From Romanomermis culicivorax (lineage: Eukaryota > Nematoda > Enoplea > Mermithida > Mermithidae), in assembly GCA_963922205.1 (NCBI GenBank), contig CAWUHX010000046.1, positions 1 to 64,000 on the forward strand: a stretch of 64,000 nt of DNA. The letters are read 5' to 3'. The notes beneath the pieces were generated by a model. That model ran no database searches and was not told the DNA's origin. It was given only the letters and a program-made list of their open reading frames with translations. Positions 1 to 9,740 of the stretch are shown in pieces; positions within the stretch are counted from its first letter, which is position 1, and each line of letters begins with the position of its first letter. Made by a program: the position numbers and the translations under genes.

Positions 1-480
1 GCAGGCCCACACAGCAGCTTCGTATGCTTTCCACGGAGGCCGAGTTGTAGTCCATTCGGCTAGTTGAAGTTCAAAAATATTCCACAATTTCTTGGGTAAG
101 TTCTCTTGCAGCACGTGAAACTGCAATTCTTAGTATCGCATCGTTTCTATTTCGATTCCTGCTTCGTCATATATGCGATTTATCAAATCCCTTGTCATGA
201 GGGCTACCTCTTGGTCCAGAGTAGGAACCATGTGCGCGAGGTATTTCTGAACACACGGATTTGAAAGAGATACCCTCCCGTATTAGAAATCTACGACGTA
301 CTTCCCTTCTTTCAAGGCTTTATTCAGAACTTGCCCACATTTTCCGAGTCCCCCTCGATATTTGATCTTGTCGTTTGGATTTCCCGCGGGTTGTTGGAAA
401 TTTCCACTCATTACTTTATCCAATTCGGCTTTATTCTCCTCTTGAGCTATTTGTTTCTCTTTCGCTTGTCTTTTATTGTG
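1..480 (-). pseudogene. Gypsy third ORF, portion beyond the nested insertion
   Basis: If the nested element and one copy of its TGTG duplication are ignored, the minus-strand frame passes from 5921 into 480 without a shift, which ties this fragment to the third ORF. It continues basic and Gln/Glu-rich (KRQAKEKQIAQEENKAELDK). It passes TAA stops at 283 and near 137 and is still readable to the window edge (LPKKLWNIFELQLAEW). No domain recognised. The rest of the ORF and the 3' LTR must lie to the left. Confidence 0.55.
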
Positions 481-1035
481 TGTTGGGGATGCACTTACGG
501 TAGCAGGCATCCCATCCATGCAAATTGTGAAAATGGCGAGAAGGCGTCATTACGTGGGCATGACTGCCTTTATAAGGCAATATGTGATACGTTATGATCA
601 TTCTTCTTATAATTTTATGTTTATTTTGTGCGAGCCGCCCGTCCGTCATCCTTTGTTATTGTTCTGTTACACCAATAAAGTGGGACGGCCGCTGGTTGTT
701 TATTTATCGATTGTTTGGTGGCAATCGAGATTTATATTGAGCCCTATATATTTTTCTGCAGCAGCGTCTCACATCCCCGACTTTTATGAGAACTATTGGG
801 TAAGGTTCTCTGGAGTATTCTGGTAGTTTTTCAGGTGCAAGCTGTTGGATTCCAGTTGCTGTATAGCAACTGAAGGTTGTGTTTATTTCTGCTTGAGAAC
901 TGTTGCACTGTGTTTAGTTGATTACTAATAGGAAGCTCCTTTGAGTGACCTACAGTAGTCGATTAGGTACAAGCCAATAGGACTTGAGTCATATTGCTGA
1001 CATCCTCGGACTTCAGCAGAGATATAAACATAACA
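481..1035 (+). repeat. 5' LTR of the nested element
   Basis: The 555-bp LTR contains a TATATATTT stretch and an ACCAATAAAG-type polyadenylation context. It differs from the 3' copy only by transitions (C/G here, T/A there) at four places: near 499, 709, 796 and 990. A TGG at 1038-1040, three bases after the LTR, could start the primer-binding site; the matching tRNA was not identified. Short plus-strand ORFs inside the LTR duplicate exactly in the 3' copy and are not genes. Confidence 0.95.
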
Positions 1036-1308
1036 AGTGGGGCTTCTAACACTTGCATCATTGAAAAGCACAGAGTCACCCAGAGTTCTGATATGCCTGA
1101 AGGTTTCTCAAAAAGAAGGGAAGTTGAGATGCCAAGTAAGAAAAGTGTGCCCAATTCTGGAATCGATTACGATATTGCCGATCCATTTATGGCAAAGATT
1201 CCAGTCGATTATTGTGATCAACTGCAATCAAATTACGATTATTGTCACCATCGAAATTCGCCAAATTACCATGGATTTGATTACGATTGGTGCCAGAAAA
1301 TCGACTAA
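994..1308 (+). CDS. Short ORF between LTR and gag, doubtful
   Basis: The ORF starts inside the 5' LTR and ends three bases before the gag ATG. Its last 60 residues are Asp/Tyr-rich (GIDYDIADPF, NYDYCHHRNSPNYHGFDYDW), and the underlying DNA repeats a TCGATTACGATTATTG-like unit. It may be leader sequence with repeats instead of a protein. No family recognised. Confidence 0.2.
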   Translation: MLTSSDFSRDINITSGASNTCIIEKHRVTQSSDMPEGFSKRREVEMPSKKSVPNSGIDYDIADPFMAKIPVDYCDQLQSNYDYCHHRNSPNYHGFDYDWCQKID

Positions 1309-1311
1309 AAT

Positions 1312-3150
1312 ATGGAGAAGATGCAATCGATGATCAATTCATTATTTGCTATATTGTCCAAGATCAATGGCGACAAATGTCAGGAATCAATGGTGAGTGG
1401 TGAATATCTGAGATCAGTAGTTATGAGTCAAGGTGATCTACAAGGCAGGAGTGTGGCAGAAAATTTGCCAATGACGTCTGCAAAGGCAATTGCTGATGAC
1501 CAAAAGTTTCAGCAGTCCAGAGTAGATGAGTCAGTGCAAAAAGTTATGGCATTGTCTAATACTGCTTCATCCACTGTTATTGTGAAAAAACCTCAAGCTA
1601 AAAGGCAAATCAGCCCAAAAGCTGAATGTCATACAGTGAGAGAAAACTTTCATGAAACAAGTGATGCAGCAACAGACAGTGATCAAGTTAGTAACAAAAA
1701 AGCTAGAAAGAGAAAGCATAGATCCAGGAAGATCAAAAGAGATATATCAGATTCTGATGGATCTGATTCCTCATTTGATGGATTTGAGCTTACTGTTTCA
1801 GATATAGCTAGAGCTGTTGAACCAAAGTTACTTCTTGATGACATGACAGAGCCACAAGTAGTCAGTTTTCTCAATGAGCTAGAAGGAGAATTTCTGTTGA
1901 ATACCCCAGATAGGATCAAAATTGCAGCACTACGAAGACTTTCCAAAGGTGTACCAAAGAGTATAATCAAACACTGTACTTCTTACGGTATTGCCAGAAA
2001 GAAAATCATTCAAGTGTATGCACCAGGATACAATATCGGGATGCAGAAGAGAAAACTAGCTAATATTGAAATGAAATCTGATGAACATCCAGTTCAATTC
2101 CTCATGAGAATAAGTGAGTTGGTAGAAGCCATTTATGCTAATGAGTCAGAAGAGTTTAGAAATGGCTTGATTATTGAGACATTCATGTATAAGAGTTCAG
2201 AAGAGTTACAGATGGAGTTGCAAGATCAAAGTAATGAGTTTGAAAGCTGGCATGATCTTGCAGAAGAAGTTTATAAGATTGAGAAGCGGAAAAGTCTTGC
2301 TTCCAGAATTTATGAAAGAAAGAATGTTTCAAGTGTGGCAAAGGAGAAGAGGCAAGAAAGTGTAGCCAATGTGAACAGAAACATTTTGACTTATGCCCGA
2401 AAAAGGCAAAATCGAAGAAAAACTGATCTACAAAAAGCTACAACTGATACTTCAAATGAGAATACCGCTATACAGGGGATTCGAAAGCATATTCCTCAAT
2501 CACGAATAAACTTAGATGAACCTAATAGTGAATCCCTCATACTGAAGATATCTATATTGCTTGCCAAGATGATGCAAAGTTTCAAAAGTTTGTGTGAAAG
2601 GACTATAGCTAACAGCCAAGCTTTAAAAGACTTGACTGCAACTGTTGAGGAGGGAAAAATCCTGAATCAACAAGGTAGAAAAGTCAAGAAGCCATACTGT
2701 AATTACCATAGGAATTACTCCCATGATACATCGGACTGTCGAAGCCTGAATTTTATCAGGAACAGACAAAAGACAAAGTGGGAAAATGAATATGGTAGGG
2801 ACAGTAGATTTGGTTGTGGTATACAGTCTAGACACACTGTAGGTAGTAATGCAGCAAATGTTGAGAGAGTTAATCAAGTCAGATACCTTGGAAATACTGC
2901 AAATCAAGATAAACATCAATGGTCTGCAAATTTTCAGGAATGTATCAGAGGAGAGAAGCTCAATATTCAGCATATGCAGCAATCACTACCTGTGAGTCAA
3001 AAGCTTAATTTCATCAGTCCTATTTCAAGGCTGTCATCTGAGCCTCAGAAGCAATCAGTCACGTCTTTAGGGACAGATCTGAAAGCAAATTGTGGTGAAA
3101 ATGTGATAGCTAAGAAAGAAGACAAAGGTGAAAAAAGAAGCCAGAGGTGA
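1312..3150 (+). CDS. Gag-like protein of the nested element (intact, 612 aa)
   Basis: One uninterrupted ORF from ATG 1312 to TGA 3148-3150. The first 150 residues are polar, with a basic patch (KKARKRKHRSRKIKRD) followed by an acidic Ser/Asp cluster (SDSDGSDSSFDGFE). Residues about 180-340 look like the helical Gag core (MTEPQVVSFLNELEGEFL, EHPVQFLMRISELVEAIYA, FRNGLIIETFMYKSSEELQ). Near residue 463 there is a zinc knuckle, C-x2-H-x4-H-x4-C (CNYHRNYSHDTSDC). This has the same CHHC pattern as the gag of the element it interrupts, so the two may be related. Its role would be to build the particle and bind element RNA. With no pol of its own, cDNA synthesis must be supplied in trans. Confidence 0.85.
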   Translation: MEKMQSMINSLFAILSKINGDKCQESMVSGEYLRSVVMSQGDLQGRSVAENLPMTSAKAIADDQKFQQSRVDESVQKVMALSNTASSTVIVKKPQAKRQISPKAECHTVRENFHETSDAATDSDQVSNKKARKRKHRSRKIKRDISDSDGSDSSFDGFELTVSDIARAVEPKLLLDDMTEPQVVSFLNELEGEFLLNTPDRIKIAALRRLSKGVPKSIIKHCTSYGIARKKIIQVYAPGYNIGMQKRKLANIEMKSDEHPVQFLMRISELVEAIYANESEEFRNGLIIETFMYKSSEELQMELQDQSNEFESWHDLAEEVYKIEKRKSLASRIYERKNVSSVAKEKRQESVANVNRNILTYARKRQNRRKTDLQKATTDTSNENTAIQGIRKHIPQSRINLDEPNSESLILKISILLAKMMQSFKSLCERTIANSQALKDLTATVEEGKILNQQGRKVKKPYCNYHRNYSHDTSDCRSLNFIRNRQKTKWENEYGRDSRFGCGIQSRHTVGSNAANVERVNQVRYLGNTANQDKHQWSANFQECIRGEKLNIQHMQQSLPVSQKLNFISPISRLSSEPQKQSVTSLGTDLKANCGENVIAKKEDKGEKRSQR

Positions 3151-3176
3151 TAAATAGCATCATTGTACAGGATCAA

Positions 3177-3434
3177 ATGCCACAGAGTGTTAAAGTGAAG
3201 GTGAGGAATGTGAATGGGGAATTGTTAGAGAAAGAAAAGTGTAAATTTGAAGTTCACTTCAAGTCAAACTGGACTCAAACAGAAGAAGTTGAACACCTGA
3301 ATATGGTAAAACAACCTCAGAAGTTACGAGATCAGATGATTTTTGAAAGAACTGAGAATTGTGATTTGGAAATAAATCACCTCAAGGTAAATGAGGTATT
3401 CATGTTCAAAAGGAACTTTGATGGTGAAAGGTGA
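3177..3434 (+). CDS. Short ORF directly after gag, possible pol remnant
   Basis: A plus-strand frame open from 3147, with its first ATG at 3177, ends in TGA at 3434. It overlaps or abuts the gag stop in a different frame, the arrangement in which a protease frame would normally begin. The 85 residues (QSVKVKVRNVNGELLEKEKC and on) contain no D-(S/T)-G. It may be the shrunken start of pol or chance. Not recognised. Confidence 0.3.
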   Translation: MPQSVKVKVRNVNGELLEKEKCKFEVHFKSNWTQTEEVEHLNMVKQPQKLRDQMIFERTENCDLEINHLKVNEVFMFKRNFDGER

Positions 3435-5185
3435 TATGAATGCCAAAGGTGCCATAATCGTCTGAAAGGAGGAACAGCACCTTACGGCAGTTCATGCAGT
3501 TGACACAGCTGCATAGTATTTTTGCATTTTATTTTTGTATTGTTACACTTCAAATTTTTAAATATTTCTGCACTCAAAATCAAATTTTTTCATCTTTTTT
3601 TTCAACTCTCAAATTTTTCAAGATTGTCTTACTGCCTTAATTTTGTCATTAGAAATTTTTAGAAATTTAGATTTTTTTTCCCAAATTGAAAAACGAGTGA
3701 ACAATTTGCTCGATCATGAAGGAAATTGTATTGGACGAGCACATCAGGCAAGTCAGCCAGGATATCGGCAATAAATCAAATTGTCTTTTCTATGCTGATG
3801 GTGAGTTTATTTTTTGAATTTTTTCAGCGGGAAGAGTCAGTCCATTTTAGGTGCTATGGGAATGATGACTTCATGCTCATACTGCTTAATGGGCGACCAA
3901 AGGGCAAATGAGAAATGAAGTGTATCAGATAGAGTATGCTATGGAATAGTCAAGATGAAATTACAGTCACGGCAGAAATGCCAGAACTTTAAATTTTGTC
4001 ACTGACCAAACCATTTGCATTGTGTTATATGTTTAAAGCCCTTGGTTTCAAATTTTCTCATTTCAAAATTGAACCTGAAAGGGTTCTATCAAAATCAATT
4101 TTTGGAATTCCGAGGCATGGAGTTGTCAATAGAATGTTGGACAGAGACACTGCAGAGTCGAGTGGTAAGAGTTTGGATTGAGTGTGGGTATCCGTAAAGG
4201 TGGCATTCTCCTTATTGTCTTACTAGCCAACCAAATTCTGTGACTATGGCACCTACCAATCACAATTTTCCCCCGCATTGAAGTTGTTCATGGTGGAAAG
4301 TGATGTGTATATGTCCATACAGATTTGAGTCAAATCTAAATGATAGTTATTCATGTTTATGGTAAGTCAAGCTGTAACTGCAGGTATACCTGCAAAGCAG
4401 CAATGACCCCATTTGTGACCAGATGATCGCATCAAACCAATAGGACTCTGCATAGTAACTATGGTTGCTTAGGGAACTCGATGTTTGGAGTGAAGTCTGG
4501 ATCACATAGAATTTCGAACTCATGGAAGAGAAAAAACTGCTCATGTTGAAAGGTTGAAGTGTACACCAGAAAATAGGCTATGGAGCTAGAATGGCATAAC
4601 CAAGCTGAAAATAAGGTCACAGATACCAGGATACAGTAGCAGTTTAAAGGCGGTGGACAACAGCAGTAATTTAACCGCAACAATTTTGGCCAAAAATTCA
4701 AATTTTCATTCAATTTTATCAACTTTTCATTCAAAATTCATAAATTTTCAAATCCAAATTTCAAAACACTTTTTGATTTGCTGTTGATCTTTTAAAATTC
4801 ATTTATGTGTACATCACACATTTATTCTTGATTTCAAATTATTTTAATACTTTTGTTGTTTTTCATGTGATTTGATGTCTATTTTATTTAGATTTTTTAA
4901 ACTCAAAAATGTCACCCACTACACTGGTGGAAAGGACGATAACAACACAATTATGCAGGATATATGGACCTGCTACCAAAGACTCTCTACATCACTCAAT
5001 GGGACGAAATGATTGACTGTGGAGGAAGGTACCTAGGAGCCTCAAGGCACGCTGGCGGAGCCAGGGAAAGTCAAGCCGGCGCAGAGTCGTCGATCCGTCA
5101 GATGCTGGATCAATGATCAATTGTGCCGCAGCATCTTAGTGGACAGACCTGGGTAACCTTGTAAAAGACTTGACGTTGGAGGTTG
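3435..5185 (+). other. Non-coding internal region of the nested element
   Basis: No frame longer than about 90 codons and no RT or integrase motif on either strand. The DNA is T-rich, with runs such as AAATTTTTCA recurring at 3550-3700 and 4680-4900. It may carry cis signals for packaging or transcription; none is identifiable apart from the hairpins that follow. Confidence 0.6.
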
Positions 5186-5260
5186 TCATGACCCGTACAC
5201 CCTTCGGGGTCAGGTCATGATGATTATGACCTGTACACCCTTCGGGGTCGGATCATAATC
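5186..5260 (+). other. Two tandem TTCG-loop hairpins near the 3' end of the nested element
   Basis: Hairpin 1 pairs TCATGACC (5186-5193) with GGTCATGA (5213-5220). Hairpin 2 pairs GATTATGA (5222-5229) with TCATAATC (5253-5260). Both have the same inner stem-loop ACCC-TTCG-GGGT (5199-5210 and 5237-5248). The outer stems differ in sequence yet both pair, which suggests selection on structure. A UUCG tetraloop closed by C-G is exceptionally stable in RNA. A role in packaging, dimerisation or export is inference. Confidence 0.7.
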
Positions 5261-5365
5261 TTTTATAGAGTTGGGATCCAGTAGTAGGTCACACTGTAAA
5301 AGGTAAAAGTCCTGCTCACGGTTTCCTTCTTCACCTCCCGTTGGTCAGTTTCAAGGCCCGAGGGA

Positions 5366-5920
5366 TGTTGGGGATGCACTTACAGTAGCAGGCATCCCAT
5401 CCATGCAAATTGTGAAAATGGCGAGAAGGCGTCATTACGTGGGCATGACTGCCTTTATAAGGCAATATGTGATACGTTATGATCATTCTTCTTATAATTT
5501 TATGTTTATTTTGTGCGAGCCGCCCGTCCGTCATCCTTTGTTATTGTTCTGTTACACCAATAAAGTGGGACGGCCGCTGGTTGTTTATTTATTGATTGTT
5601 TGGTGGCAATCGAGATTTATATTGAGCCCTATATATTTTTCTGCAGCAGCGTCTCACATCCCCGACTTTTATGAGAATTATTGGGTAAGGTTCTCTGGAG
5701 TATTCTGGTAGTTTTTCAGGTGCAAGCTGTTGGATTCCAGTTGCTGTATAGCAACTGAAGGTTGTGTTTATTTCTGCTTGAGAACTGTTGCACTGTGTTT
5801 AGTTGATTACTAATAGGAAGCTCCTTTGAGTGACCTACAGTAGTCGATTAGGTACAAGCCAATAGGACTTGAGTTATATTGCTGACATCCTCGGACTTCA
5901 GCAGAGATATAAACATAACA
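5366..5920 (+). repeat. 3' LTR of the nested element
   Basis: Same length and ends as the 5' LTR, with four transitions between them. The bases before it (GGCCCGAGGGA) are only weakly purine-rich, so the polypurine tract is not clear-cut. The four bases after it, TGTG, match those before the 5' LTR. Confidence 0.95.
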
Positions 5921-7235
5921 TGTGCATTACTTTTGCGAATTTTTCGGGGTTCGTGATATTTTCTACGTTTTGCCCACCAGCCTTAGCGTATACTGGCGGC
6001 GTGGGCAAAACATTAGTTTCAGGAATTTCTTCATCACTCCCGATTTTGGACACGACTTCTATGTATGGTTCCTCACTTGTTCCTTCTTCTTCCGCATTAA
6101 TATTCTCTAGTTGTTTTGCCAATTTGATCGCAGCTTTTCCTTACTTCTCTTTTTCCAATATCTCTATCTTTTCTTTCATTTCCTTTATTTGCTTGGTTAA
6201 CTTTTCCAAATCGGGTTGTGTTTCGCTTTCAGATTCGACTATTTCCATTAATTTTTCCTCCTCTACAGCACCTTTACTCCCAATAGCGGGTGTATCGGCG
6301 ATAGGGGAATCCGTGATAATTACCACTACGGGCTTTTCTTGTTCCATTTCGTTACCTGAAACATTCAAATTATCTATTTTAGAGGGTACAATTTCCGTCT
6401 GTTCCTTCGAAGTTTTTTCTCTAGGACCCTGGCTAGCCGGGACAACAACTTCTACTTGAGGAATCAGATCCGAGTCGTCCCACTTAGCTACAGATTTAAA
6501 AGTTGTGGAAGTGCTAGGGACCCATAGGTCCTTAGCCTCGAATATAGAAGCGGAGACATTCCAATAAATTAGATTTTTGCTGGCCGCGTGGATATGCAAA
6601 AAGTGAAACACGTTATAAAAGTTACAATTCATAAAATAAATAGAATTTTCGCGCAAATTCGTTTCTATTTCTTCTACGGGCTCTTTTAAGGAACGTGGTA
6701 TCCATTTTATCGGTAGTATGCAAAAAATATTTTGGCTCGATTTATGCGTACGTACCTTTGGATATCGTTCCATCATTTGTTCCATTTGTTCGGTTATTCT
6801 GTTGTTCAAAATATCTTGGCCCATCCATTTCATAAATTCAATTCGTTCTTGTTCGTTTCTCCAAACAGAGGACCACATACCTGACATAAATCCGGGTACC
6901 CAAGCTCTCCATTCTTGCGCCAAATGAGGCCACAAGAAATAAATAAGGGGATTTACGTTTTTCTCATACAGTTCTTTGACTATAGGAACAATCGATCAAT
7001 TGATTTTCGGGTGGTAGTAGTCCCTAAGCAGCGATACCTGTTCTCGTATAATATTCGTAAAGTGGATCACTCTATTTGGCCATTTTCCCTGCTTCATTTC
7101 TATTTCTTTGGGTTCTATCGGCCGTCCGAATTGCCTCGTGGCCAAAATGTCTTCCAAATCCCAATCATTGATAGGCCCTTCTTCCGAATCTTCTGTATCT
7201 TTCCTTTTCCGCAGCGCCTTTACCTTTCTTTCCAC
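5921..7235 (-). pseudogene. C-terminal part of the Gypsy third ORF, unrecognised, coiled-coil (upstream portion)
   Basis: This follows the exonuclease in the same direction. The segment 7235-6996 (PINDWDLEDILATRQFGRPI) reads through a TGA at 6996 into 6935-6141 with no frame change. It contains a Trp-rich stretch (WRAWVPGFMSGMWSSVWR), then an acidic, Ser/Thr/Pro-rich region and a Lys/Glu coiled coil (LTKQIKEMKEKIEILEKEK). After a TAA at 6141 the same frame continues to 5921, where the nested element interrupts it. I do not recognise the domain. It could be a partner or targeting region of the exonuclease, or an element-specific structural protein; nothing visible decides. Confidence 0.55.
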
Positions 7236-7312
7236 CCATGGGTACCAACCGCGGGGTACTGTTGCGGGTCAATGTCTCTATTCGAAAAATGCGGAGGACA
7301 ATAAAAATTCTC

Positions 7313-8273
7313 TCATGCTTGTTCTTCCGATAATTTGTAGGTTGCGATCGCTTCTCCACGCATCATAAAATATAACGCGTTAATATTGCCCGTCATTTCT
7401 TCCACTCCAAACGCGCCTTTCCATTGTGGATCTGTGTATTTATCTTCGAATGTTTCCCGAAATCTTCGCGCTAAATCGGCAACCAACTCTGGTTCCATCG
7501 TATCATGCAGATATAACTGGAAACAATTTAATACGTCAGTGGCGAATCCGTAACGAAGCAACGCTAAGAAACATAGAAGGGATCCGCGAGCGTCCAGCGT
7601 CGCGTATCGCAAAACTTCTATATTAAGTCTGTCCGCTTCCATAAGTTGCCGAAATTCTAAGGAGCTCAATTGTCCCCACGAAATTTTGAAGGCATCAGCC
7701 CACAGGAACAAACTTCCGTCATAAAAGCTTTTAAGCTCGGGGCTTCTGGGCTAATTCCGACCATTCTTGTCTTTGATTTATCCTTCATTTCTGCCAATAC
7801 GATTACCAAATCGTAAACGCAACACGATAAAATGTAATCGATATTATCACGCCTTTTCCGAGCTAGCTCTCTCTCTCCTGATCTAAATAACCGAATTTAG
7901 TCAGGACTAGGGTGATATCTTCGCGAATATGGAAACCAACGATGATATTTTCTTGGCGAAAAATTGTCCCGTATATTTTATGAAAATGCTCCTTGTCCCA
8001 AAATTTCAAGTCTACTATGAAATTCTTTCCGCACATAGTAGAAATTGTTAGGAGCCTCAACGCGTCGCAGGGTTTCGACCCCAGTGTTTTCGGTTTTCTT
8101 CCACTTTCCATATCCAACGCAATAACTATTGGTCCTCTGAATTTCGATTGATTTATCGCCTTGTTAAAGGCTTTTATATTCTCAGGCGCAAGAAACATAG
8201 GTTCTTCGATGGCCGTGAGTGGCCCACCGGACAACGATGTAAAATAATTGAAAATGTCTGTCGACCGCACCAA
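7313..8273 (-). pseudogene. DEDDy 3'-5' exonuclease domain (RNase D/WRN/MUT-7-like) carried by the retrotransposon
   Basis: Two minus-strand segments (8273-7863 and 7711-7313), joined by a readable but frame-shifted stretch, form one exonuclease fold. Exo I is PIVIALDMESGRK (D-x-E). It is followed by LRLLTISTMCGKNFIVDLKF, as in this family. Exo II is NIIVGFHIREDITLV (the Asp). Exo III is LRYATLDARGSLLCFLALL (Y-x3-D). All four acidic residues and the Tyr are present. These enzymes trim 3' ends of RNA or DNA; MUT-7 acts in nematode small-RNA pathways. It sits just after integrase on the same strand, the place where other elements carry env. No host-gene introns or start are evident. A stop at 7863 and at least one frameshift near 7740 disable it. 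The family call rests on motifs read by eye. Confidence 0.7.
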
Positions 8274-8300
8274 TCTTCAAACATTATAATCTTAAAATTT

Positions 8301-9698
8301 TCACACAATTTTATCGGGTGTCCGGGTAACAAAAGGCATTACAGGATTTATGGAAACTATTTGTACTCGCGAATCTGGTTTCCCAGCGCGACGTATTTTT
8401 ATGACATTTTTGTCTAAATTCTGTGTTTCTATCATTTCATAGGAACCGTCATTCGTTGTGTTGGCTTTCCCTTTTATGATTCCTTTTTGGTAGAGTACAA
8501 GTTCTCCAATTTGGAATGTTTTCTCAGGAGCCTTCCTGTCGTACTGTAATTTTCGTTCGGCCGCCGATTTTTTGTGATTTTCATTTATAAATTTATATGT
8601 GTTAAGGAGATGTTCCGTTAACATGTATTTATAGGTCTCGTGATTATTTTGCACAATTATTGGTCTCCCAATATCGTTGTCTATCTGAAATCTCGCCTCA
8701 TGACCGTACAACAAATTATGAGGGGAGCTTTTTGTGGTTTTATGGGGCGTAATCCGATAAGCAAATAAAATTTGCTCCAGATAATGAGGCCAATCATCTG
8801 GGTCGGTTATCACCACACTCCTAATTTGTTCAATTAGGGTCCTATTAAATCTTTCCACCATACCATTGCATTGCCGGTGGTATGGTATCGTATTTATCTT
8901 CTTTATTTTCAAAAGATCGCAAATGTCCCGCATTAATTGAGACATATATGCAGAGCCCTGGTCGCTCAGCAAATGTCTCGGCGTTCCGTGGGTATAAATA
9001 ACCTTCTCCATAAATGCCTTTACTATGGTATCAGCTTTCTAGTCCGGGATACATTTGGCTTCCACCCATTTCGTAAAATAATCCATAAATACGATGACGT
9101 ATGGTCTTTTTTCCCGTAGAGGCGAAATACTGACTACATCAGTAGCTACTATTTCCCAAGGATACGAAACGGGTATTGGGTCAAGTGGTTGAATCGGGTT
9201 TGATATGGGGCGACATAATTGGCATACGACGCAGGATTTTATCCACTTGATAATGTCGTCTTCCATATTTGACCACCAGAATTTGTTTCCTATTACGGTG
9301 ATGATTCTATCTATTCCTTGATGTCCCATTAAGGTATTGCTGTGGTATTGATGTAAAATAAGGTGTCTAAGCTTCGAGGGGATTACTAATTGATTCTTTC
9401 CATGGATATTTTCTCGGTATAATACTTTGTTTTCTAAGTGAAAACTATTAAAGTATTTTTTCGAACTATTTTCACCAATATTCCGAGAAATATCCACCAA
9501 TTTCAAATCTAATCGCTGTTGTTTCTTAATCAATTCCAGAGAAAATAGTTCAGACTCCTTTGTCGCTTCCTCTGGCGTTTGATCTATTTCTTGCTGAGTC
9601 GGGGGTGGAGGATCAATAAATGTTCCTTGTGTCTCGGGCTCAAGCATCTGTTTCATCATGGCTCGCGTTACTGCCATGCATTCAGGTTCCGTATTCAC
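8301..9698 (-). pseudogene. Integrase of the Gypsy element (one internal stop)
   Basis: The N-terminal zinc-binding HHCC motif is visible: LILHQYHSNTLMGHQG and, about 30 residues on, SCVVCQLC. The catalytic core supplies the three acidic residues: VATDVVSISP, HLLSDQGSAY and NGMVERFNRTL (D, D, E). The C-terminal part (GELVLYQKGIIKGK, then MIETQNLDKNVIKIRRAG) fits the small SH3-like DNA-binding domain. A TAG at 9039, after KWVEAKCIPD, interrupts the core; the frame continues to TGA at 8301. The stop of integrase lies about 28 bases before the exonuclease-like region. It inserts the cDNA into the chromosome in active relatives. Confidence 0.9.
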
Positions 9699-9740
9699 AT
9701 TTTTGTCCTCAATTTCTTCGTTACTTTCTCGCTTTTTGCT

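Larger units (their letters stand above)
481..5920 (+). mobile_element. Young gag-only LTR retrotransposon nested in the Gypsy element
   Basis: Two 555-bp direct repeats, both beginning TGTTGGGGATG and ending ATAAACATAACA (TG...CA), bound the element. They are flanked by a perfect 4-bp duplication TGTG (477-480 and 5921-5924). Inside are an intact Gag-like ORF (1312-3150), a short ORF after it, and about 1.9 kb with no long reading frame. There is no protease, RT or integrase. This is the TR-GAG/LARD type, which needs enzymes from another element. Four transitions between the LTRs (about 0.7%) indicate a recent insertion. Confidence 0.93.

Noticed and set aside
476..826. 116-codon frame, repeated at 5403-5711
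   Set aside because: It lies in the LTRs and is present twice because the LTRs are; no protein family.
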